Assembly (NCBI GenBank): GCA_963522145.1
Contig: CAUQXI010000003.1
Span: 186,001 to 250,000, forward strand
Reading direction: 5' to 3'
DNA length: 64,000 nucleotides
Source: Mesorhizobium_B sp963522145
GTDB taxonomy: Bacteria > Pseudomonadota > Alphaproteobacteria > Rhizobiales > Rhizobiaceae
The notes below the pieces were generated by a model. That model was not told where the DNA came from, searched no databases, and worked only from the letters and a program-made list of their open reading frames with translations. Below are positions 58,924 through 64,000 of this stretch, in pieces (within the stretch, counting starts at the first letter, position 1; each line of letters begins with the position of its first letter). The translations under genes and the position numbers were made by a program.

Positions 58924-60195
58924 CTAGCCGGAAGCACTTTGCGCTGACAAGGGCCGGACGGCGCGGGGCGAGCGCACATGCTCCGGCCGTAGCCCCAGGC
59001 CAACGGCTCGCGCCACAAGCCGCTGCAGAAATGGAAGGCTGGAAACGAGCCGCAAGCCGAGCGGCAGCGCGGGCGCGGTCGCCTTCGACTGCGACACAAG
59101 CGGCGCGAGCACGCGGTTCTGCACTGTCACCTGGGCGAACTGCACCGCGCGAACCGGCCACGATCGTCGCGCGGCGAGTGCAGGAAGATCCGTGTCGCGG
59201 AGGTCGCCCGCCGCGAGTTTCGCCGCAAACAAATTCGCCGCCGCCACCGCGTCCTGCACGGCCAGATTGATCCCGACTCCGCCGATCGGCGACATGGCGT
59301 GAGCGGCATCCCCGATGCAGACGAGACCGGGCCGGTGCCAAGTCTCGAGCCGATCCACGGTGACGGAAAGGAGCTTCACCTGATCCCAGTCCTGGAGCGC
59401 CGCCACCACCGCGCTGAGGGACGGAACGATTGCCCCGACCTGTCGCCTGAACGCGTCGAGGCCAACTGCCTTGATGCGGTCGGCGCCGCCTTTTGGAATC
59501 ACATGCGCGCACTGCCAGTAGTCGCCCCGATCGATCGTCACGAGCACGCCGCCTGCGCCGGCATGAAGGAGAGCTGTTTCTCGTTCAGCGCCTTCCCGCC
59601 GCAGCCGGAACCAGAGCACGTCGATCGGCGCCCCGATATCCTTCACGCGAAGCCCCGCAAGCCCGCGCAGGATCGAGCGACGCCCGTCCGCGGCGATCGT
59701 CAGCTCCGCTTTAACCGTGATCGGCCCGCTGTCATCATGCGCCTCCACGCCGATGATCCGCCCGCCCTCGGTCAAGAGCCCGGTGCCTTCGGTCTTCATC
59801 AGCAGACTGAAATCGGGGAAGGCACGCGCCTCATCGGCAAGGAAATCCAGCAGATCCCATTGCGGCATGAAGGCGACAAACGGGCAGCGCACATCCATCC
59901 CGCGAAAATCCGCAACAGGCAGGACACGCCCGTTGAAGTCCGCGCTCAAGCGGTCGAACCGCTGGTGGGGAATGGCGAGGAAGCGGTCGATCAGACCAAG
60001 CTCGCTCATGATCTCCATCGTGGAGGGATGAACCGTGTCGCCGCGGAAATCCCGCAAAAAGTCGGCATGCTTTTCGAGCACCACGGTGCGAATGCCGGCG
60101 CGGGCAAAAAGCAGCCCCGCCATCATCCCGGCCGGTCCTCCGCCCACGATGCAGCATTGCGCCTCGACACTGCGCGGTCGAGCATCGGAACCCAT
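58924..60195 (-). CDS. FAD-dependent monooxygenase (PHBH/UbiH-like)
   Basis: The 423-residue protein has the flavin monooxygenase layout: CCIVGGGPAGMMAGLLFARAG near residue 14, the second nucleotide-site motif TIAADGRRSILR (the DG pair), and the FAD ribityl motif GLVCIGDAAHAMSPIGGVG followed by INLAVQDAVAAANLF. It probably hydroxylates an aromatic or quinone-like compound; no substrate can be named. GGGAGG lies 7 bases before the ATG. It is divergent from a methyltransferase and lies upstream of gpt. Confidence 0.88.
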   Translation of the reverse strand: MGSDARPRSVEAQCCIVGGGPAGMMAGLLFARAGIRTVVLEKHADFLRDFRGDTVHPSTMEIMSELGLIDRFLAIPHQRFDRLSADFNGRVLPVADFRGMDVRCPFVAFMPQWDLLDFLADEARAFPDFSLLMKTEGTGLLTEGGRIIGVEAHDDSGPITVKAELTIAADGRRSILRGLAGLRVKDIGAPIDVLWFRLRREGAERETALLHAGAGGVLVTIDRGDYWQCAHVIPKGGADRIKAVGLDAFRRQVGAIVPSLSAVVAALQDWDQVKLLSVTVDRLETWHRPGLVCIGDAAHAMSPIGGVGINLAVQDAVAAANLFAAKLAAGDLRDTDLPALAARRSWPVRAVQFAQVTVQNRVLAPLVSQSKATAPALPLGLRLVSSLPFLQRLVARAVGLGLRPEHVRSPRAVRPLSAQSASG

Positions 60196-60336
60196 GGCAT
60201 CGCCTCCCGACAGCCTCGTCTCCGATCTAGCCTGACGCCTTTGATGCCGCCAGCGTGATCGACAAGCCGGCTGCCTGTTCTTGCTGGCAAGACTCGGCCC
60301 CGCTAGATCGTCGCCCACAACGGATCGGAGCGGCGC

Positions 60337-61038
60337 GTGGATAGCGGCGGAAGCGGGGGCATCGGCGCGGCTGCGGGAAAGGTGCGCAGCCGCAACTATG
60401 ATGCGGTCGCATCTTTTTACGAACTGCTTGCGAACGCTTATTCATTCGGGCTGATCCGCCGCGCCAAGCAGGTGGAGCTTGACTATCTTCAGCCCGGGAC
60501 GAGGGTGCTTTACCTCGGCGTCGGCAGCGGCGAGGAAGCCGTTGCTGCGGCACGAAAGGGTTTGCACGTCACAGCCGTCGATCTTTCTTCGGCGATGATC
60601 GGTCGACTTCGGAGGAGGCTCAGGCGCAAGAAGCTCTCGGCCGAGTTGATCTCAGGTGACGCGCTGCGCCACAAGCCAGCCGAACTCTACGACGCCGTTT
60701 GCGGCAACTACTTCTTCAACGTCTTCGGCCCTGCCGACATGCCGGTGGTTCTGCGTCACGCCGCAAGCCTCGTGCGCCCTGGCGGGTTGCTGATGATCGC
60801 GGACATGGCACCACCGCCGCGCGGGCCCCTCGGCTGGCTGTCCTGGTCCTATTTGAAGCTCGGACTGTCGTTTTTCTGGCTTCTGCGGCTGGCCTCGCAG
60901 CATCCGATCTACGACTATGTGGCGGCGGGCGAGACGGAAGGCCTGCTGTTCGAGCATCTGCATGATTTCGGGCCGCCCGGCGGGCGGATGCCGCTCTACC
61001 GCACGGTGATCCTGCGCCGCCCGATTCAAGCAGCCTGA
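60337..61038 (+). CDS. Class I SAM-dependent methyltransferase
   Basis: The 233-residue protein has the Rossmann motif I VLYLGVGSGEEAV, a motif II acidic residue in VTAVDLSSAMIGRL, GDALRHKPAELYDAV, and a later hydrophobic stretch LGWLSWSYLKLGLSFFWLLRLA (two adjoining parts) suggesting membrane contact. That, and the DUF2156 gene 2 bp after it, point to a lipid or membrane-bound substrate. The start is GTG at 60337 with GGAG upstream. The substrate is unknown. Confidence 0.85.
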   Translation: MDSGGSGGIGAAAGKVRSRNYDAVASFYELLANAYSFGLIRRAKQVELDYLQPGTRVLYLGVGSGEEAVAAARKGLHVTAVDLSSAMIGRLRRRLRRKKLSAELISGDALRHKPAELYDAVCGNYFFNVFGPADMPVVLRHAASLVRPGGLLMIADMAPPPRGPLGWLSWSYLKLGLSFFWLLRLASQHPIYDYVAAGETEGLLFEHLHDFGPPGGRMPLYRTVILRRPIQAA

Positions 61039-61040
61039 CG

Positions 61041-62093
61041 GTGGACATCTTCAGAGGCCTGCGCCGCGGCATCGACCGCGCGCTCGATTGCCGGCTGGCC
61101 GATCTTCGATCCGCCGATCTGCCGCTGGAAGCACGCATGAAAGCGTTCGAGCGCTTCGGCGATCATTCGCTCGCGTTCAGCGCTACGACGCAGAAGGGGC
61201 TCGATTATTGGGGCGATGAGCAGGGCTTCATCGCCTATGGCCGCATGATGGGACAGGTGGTGGCGCTGGGAGATCCTGTGTCGGCACCGTCCGGTCGCGC
61301 TGACCTTCTGCGCAACTTCATACAGGAAGCAGGAGCGCCGAGCTTCGCTGAGGTTTCACCGGATGTCGCGGCATGCCTGGCCGACCTCGGCTACCGCGCC
61401 ATGCGCATGGGTGTGGACACCGTGCTCGATCTTGCCGCCTACGATTTCTCCGGCCGACGCAAGGAGACCGTCCGCTATTCGGAGCGCTGGCTCAACAAGA
61501 ACGGATTCCGCATCGGCGAAACAGCGGAGTTTCCCGAACTCGGCGGGGAGGTCGCCCAGCTGTCGCGCGACTGGCGGAGGAGGCGCATCGTCAAGCGGCG
61601 CGAGATGGCCTTTCTGAACCGTCCGTTTCCGCGCGAGGAAGAAGCGCTCACGCGCCGCTTCGTGCTGCTTTCGCCGGAAGGGCGGCCGGTGTCGCTCCTG
61701 TTCTTCGATCCGCTCTGCCGCGACGGCGCGGTGATCGGTTATGTCACCGCCTTCAAGCGAAGGGCAGCGAATGTCACGTCCCACGCCGAGATCGGCCTGA
61801 CCAAACACGCGGTGGACCGGTTCAGGGCAGAAGGTCGGGGGAAGGTCACCCTTGGCCTGTCACCGCTCTTGGATGTCGCGCCCAGCGGCTATCCGGAGTC
61901 GGCATTGTTCCGCGCGCTGGCGCAGCGCTTCTACTCGTCCCGCTTCATCAACCGGCGTATCTTCAACATGCAGGGCCATGCCGCATTCAAGCGCCGCTTC
62001 CACGGGCGAGAGGAGCCGCGCTACTTTGCCTGGAAGAAGGGATCGCCCTTGCCGCCCTTCCTTGCACTGCTGCGGCTCAGCCGGGCTTTTTGA
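61041..62093 (+). CDS. DUF2156 (MprF-like GNAT) acyl/aminoacyl transferase
   Basis: The 350-residue protein matches the soluble C-terminal domain of MprF/LpiA, a double GNAT fold that transfers amino acids from tRNA to phosphatidylglycerol. Marks are GDHSLAFSATTQKGLDYWGDE, GFIAYGRMMGQVVALGDPV, RYSERWLNKNGF and FNMQGHAAFKRRFHGREEPRYFAW in two stretches. It lacks the membrane flippase half of MprF. It starts with GTG 2 bp after the methyltransferase, so the two form an operon. The actual acceptor is unknown. Confidence 0.85.
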   Translation: MDIFRGLRRGIDRALDCRLADLRSADLPLEARMKAFERFGDHSLAFSATTQKGLDYWGDEQGFIAYGRMMGQVVALGDPVSAPSGRADLLRNFIQEAGAPSFAEVSPDVAACLADLGYRAMRMGVDTVLDLAAYDFSGRRKETVRYSERWLNKNGFRIGETAEFPELGGEVAQLSRDWRRRRIVKRREMAFLNRPFPREEEALTRRFVLLSPEGRPVSLLFFDPLCRDGAVIGYVTAFKRRAANVTSHAEIGLTKHAVDRFRAEGRGKVTLGLSPLLDVAPSGYPESALFRALAQRFYSSRFINRRIFNMQGHAAFKRRFHGREEPRYFAWKKGSPLPPFLALLRLSRAF

Positions 62094-62838
62094 GAGCCTG
62101 CTGCTCGCGCGCCACCTCGTCCAGCATCTCTCGTATGGCGGCTTCCGTTTCCGCCAACAGATCAGCGTCGCGCGCGCGGACCACGAGTTCGGTCCAGAAG
62201 CGCCCATCCTCATATTTCGGATAGGAGCCGATGATCGTGTCCGGAAAGCGCTTCTGGATGTCACCCAGCGGGCCGCCGATCGTGCCCTCGCCGAAGCTGC
62301 AGGGAACCGTGGCGGAAAGAAGCTTCGTTCCGGTTTCGAGCGTGGGCAGCACATTGTCGAGCATGGCCTGGAAGATCTTCGGCACGCCCGCCATCACATA
62401 AACATTCTCGACCCGAAAGCCGGGCGCGAGCGAAACGGGATTGTCGATATGCTCCGCGCCTTGCGGCATCCGCGCCATCCGCTTGCGGGCCTCGGTGAAG
62501 GGAATGTCCCGCCTGGCATAATCGGCTTCAAGCAGCGCATAGGCACGCGTGTCGTAGCCGACCGGCAGCTCGAAGGCCTTGGCAATGGAATCAGCCGTGA
62601 TGTCGTCATGGGTCGGTCCGATGCCGCCCGTGGTGAACACATATCGGAACTTGGCGCGCAGCGCGTTCACCGCCTCCACGATCGCGCCTTCGTCGTCGGC
62701 CACCACGCGCACTTCCCTGAGGTCGATGCCGACCGCCGTCAGCACGTCCGCGAGATGGCCGATATTGCGGTCCTTGGTGCGGCCAGACAGGATTTCGTCG
62801 CCGATCACGACCATTGCGGCGGAAACGGTTTCGGCCAT
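62077..62838 (-). CDS. CinA-like molybdopterin-binding protein
   Basis: The 253-residue protein has the molybdopterin-binding fold of the CinA N-terminal part: MVVIGDEILSGRTKDRN, FTTGGIGPTHDDITADSIAK and VYVMAGVPKIFQAMLDN. It lacks the C-terminal nicotinamide-nucleotide amidase domain, so it is a CinA-type ADP-ribose/CoA pyrophosphatase-like or MoaB/MogA-type protein of unsure activity. The ATG at 62838 is preferred to an upstream arginine-rich frame. Its 3' end overlaps the DUF2156 gene by 17 bp in convergent direction. Confidence 0.9.
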   Translation of the reverse strand: MAETVSAAMVVIGDEILSGRTKDRNIGHLADVLTAVGIDLREVRVVADDEGAIVEAVNALRAKFRYVFTTGGIGPTHDDITADSIAKAFELPVGYDTRAYALLEADYARRDIPFTEARKRMARMPQGAEHIDNPVSLAPGFRVENVYVMAGVPKIFQAMLDNVLPTLETGTKLLSATVPCSFGEGTIGGPLGDIQKRFPDTIIGSYPKYEDGRFWTELVVRARDADLLAETEAAIREMLDEVAREQQALKKPG

Positions 62839-63018
62839 GGTGAAGCTCCATTGCTGTGGCGCAGCGGCATAGCGCCGCCAAACCCAAGCAGCAATGGTGC
62901 GAGAAGCGTGAACGCTCCGTCCAGCAACGGATGGTGGGCGGCCGCCGCCTCCTGAACTAGATGAGGGATATCGGCGGGCCAATCAGGCCGACGATCCCGT
63001 TTTCATCAGGAGCAAGTG

Positions 63019-63618
63019 ATGGCGAAGATCCTCACCCTTTATTATTCGAGCTGGGGCCACATGGAAGCGATGGCCAAGGCGGCAACGGAAGGCGCGCGCG
63101 AGGCAGGCGCGGACGTGACGATCAAGCGCGTTCCCGAGCTCGTGCCTGCGGAGGTCGCCAGGGCCGCTCACTACAAGCTCGATCAGGAAGCCGCGATCGC
63201 CGACCCGCTGGAACTGGCCGATTATGACGGCTTCATCTTCGGCGTGTCGACGCGCTACGGCGCGATGTCGGCGCAGTTCAAGAATTTCGTGGACCAGACC
63301 GGGCCGCTCTGGGCCAAGGGTGCGCTGGTCAACAAGACCGGCACGGTAATGGTGTCGACGGCCACCCAGCATGGCGGAGCGGAGATCGCGCTTCTGAGCA
63401 CGCAGGTTTTCATGCAGCATCACGGCCTGATCGTCGTGCCGCTGTCCTATGCCTACCAAGACCAGATGGGCAATGACGTGGTGCGCGGCGGTGCGCCCTA
63501 CGGCATGACCACGACATCCGATGGCGACGGCTCGCGCATGCCTTCGGCGCAGGAACTCGACGGCGCCAAGTTCCAGGGCAGGCGCTTCGCCGAAATCACG
63601 GCCAAGCTGCACGGCTGA
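63019..63618 (+). CDS. wrbA: NAD(P)H:quinone oxidoreductase WrbA
   Basis: WrbA is an FMN enzyme that reduces quinones by two electrons, limiting oxidative stress. The 199-residue protein (E. coli 198) shows ILTLYYSSWGHMEAMAKAA, GVSTRYGAMSAQFKNFVDQTG in two adjoining stretches, STATQHGGAE and APYGMTTTSDGDGSR. The GTG one codon before is too near AGGAG; the ATG at 63019 is 6 bases from it. It is a single gene upstream of tRNA-Leu. Confidence 0.96.
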   Translation: MAKILTLYYSSWGHMEAMAKAATEGAREAGADVTIKRVPELVPAEVARAAHYKLDQEAAIADPLELADYDGFIFGVSTRYGAMSAQFKNFVDQTGPLWAKGALVNKTGTVMVSTATQHGGAEIALLSTQVFMQHHGLIVVPLSYAYQDQMGNDVVRGGAPYGMTTTSDGDGSRMPSAQELDGAKFQGRRFAEITAKLHG

Positions 63619-63675
63619 CGGCTTCAGCCCGGAAGGCTTGCCGTGAAGCGGCCTTCCGGGATGATCGACGCGATA

Positions 63676-63760
63676 TGGTGCGGATGACGGGGGTCGAACC
63701 CGTACGGGCAAGCCCGAGGGATTTTAAGTCCCTTGCGTCTACCAGTTTCGCCACATCCGC
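63676..63760 (-). tRNA. tRNA-Leu (UAA anticodon)
   Basis: The minus strand gives an 85-base cloverleaf with acceptor GCGGATG/CATCCGC, D-arm starting TGGCGAAACTGG, anticodon stem AGGGA/TCCCT with loop CTTAAAA (anticodon UAA), a long variable arm typical of leucine tRNAs, and T-arm CGGGTTCGACCCCCG. Discriminator A and CCA (63676-63678) are encoded. Confidence 0.97.
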
Positions 63761-63929
63761 ATCGTTCGCTTCCTAGCTTGGAAGAGCAGGGGCGGGAAGG
63801 GCGTGTTTCGTGGCTGGAGCGTGCCTGGGTGCGATCCGCTACACACCTGCCGGCTTAGTCGCACCTGGTCCGGGCGGCATGGTGGCATTTGGCGCGATAT
63901 GCGATAGCCGGCTTTTGCCGCCGGAAATC

Positions 63930-64000
63930 TCAGCGCAGGCGGAGCACACGATATGGGCTGCCTTCGATGAACAGATCCTTCTCCGAACGCGTGCGGGAAG
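63930..64000 (-). CDS. Possible 3' end of a minus-strand gene running in from the right edge
   Basis: Read from 64000 leftward, one frame stays open to a TGA at 63932-63930. It ends in EKDLFIEGSPYRVLRLR, a protein-like sequence with mixed charged and hydrophobic residues. Only about 22 codons are visible, so no family can be assigned and the frame could be chance. The other minus frames also stay open for a while, which lowers confidence. Confidence 0.35.
   Translation of the reverse strand, partial: SRTRSEKDLFIEGSPYRVLRLR

Noticed and set aside
1..64000. CRISPR array, transposase, integrase, rRNA or prophage module
   Set aside because: Looked for at all scales. No regularly spaced repeats, no transposase- or integrase-like frame and no rRNA segment were recognised. 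The XRE regulator alone is not enough to call a prophage.

Overview
The window is GC-rich, densely packed bacterial chromosome. Everything in it fits an alphaproteobacterium of the order Rhizobiales, closest in character to Mesorhizobium/Aquamicrobium/Nitratireductor-type genomes. The main pointers are the typical rhizobial porin (24984-26201), the conserved block smpB / rpoZ-rel-pyrE-acpS-lepB-rnc-era-recO with one bifunctional Rel, a vitamin B12-dependent class II ribonucleotide reductase, and the many small secreted or DUF proteins common in this order. No rRNA, CRISPR array, transposase or integrase was seen. The organism call is inference from gene content; no database was searched.

Layout. 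1-6701: an SDR/HxlR divergent pair, AMP nucleosidase, a YfcG-like glutathione transferase, an aminotransferase and several small secreted or hypothetical proteins. 6960-14872: a complete kdp high-affinity potassium uptake operon (small membrane ORF, kdpF, A, B, C, D, E) with a possible KdpE operator upstream. 15119-23306: a HAD phosphatase followed, on the minus strand, by an unusual sugar-alcohol phosphotransferase (PTS) block. It holds GutM-like, glucitol-type IIC, IIB and IIA, an HPr-Enzyme I fusion, then galactitol-type IIC, IIA and IIB. 23637-31645: host-attachment-type protein, tRNA-Ser, porin, hydrolase, lytic transglycosylase, dapA, smpB and a family 5 uracil-DNA glycosylase. 31654-39470: NYN protein and the rpoZ-to-recO housekeeping block. 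39467-49279: envelope proteins (OmpA-like lipoprotein, L,D-transpeptidase), pseudouridine catabolism (psuG, psuK), tRNA-Val, gph, rpiA, a DUF2059 protein and glutathione reductase. 49293-53287: small accessory genes (DUF3140 pair, carbonic anhydrase with a ParB-like protein, GH25 lysozyme lipoprotein, an AT-rich patch with an XRE regulator, and hicAB). 53291-57094: nrdJ. 57763-63760: NUDIX, gpt, FAD monooxygenase, a methyltransferase-DUF2156 pair, a CinA-like protein, WrbA and tRNA-Leu. Partial genes touch both window edges.

How the genes work together. Kdp imports potassium when it is scarce, and KdpD/KdpE sense and switch it on. The PTS block carries everything needed to move phosphate from PEP to imported polyols without the cell's general PTS proteins: HPr and Enzyme I in one chain plus two sets of sugar-specific subunits. 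It carries no obvious polyol-phosphate dehydrogenase. The central block links transcription (omega), the stringent response (Rel), pyrimidine and lipid cofactor synthesis, protein export, RNA processing and recombination.

The most interesting points are the self-contained double polyol PTS, the toxin-antitoxin pair sitting 3 bp behind nrdJ, a pair of NrdR-box-like cores upstream of nrdJ, a 28-residue membrane ORF before kdpF with phased TTTACG repeats upstream, and the methyltransferase-DUF2156 pair.
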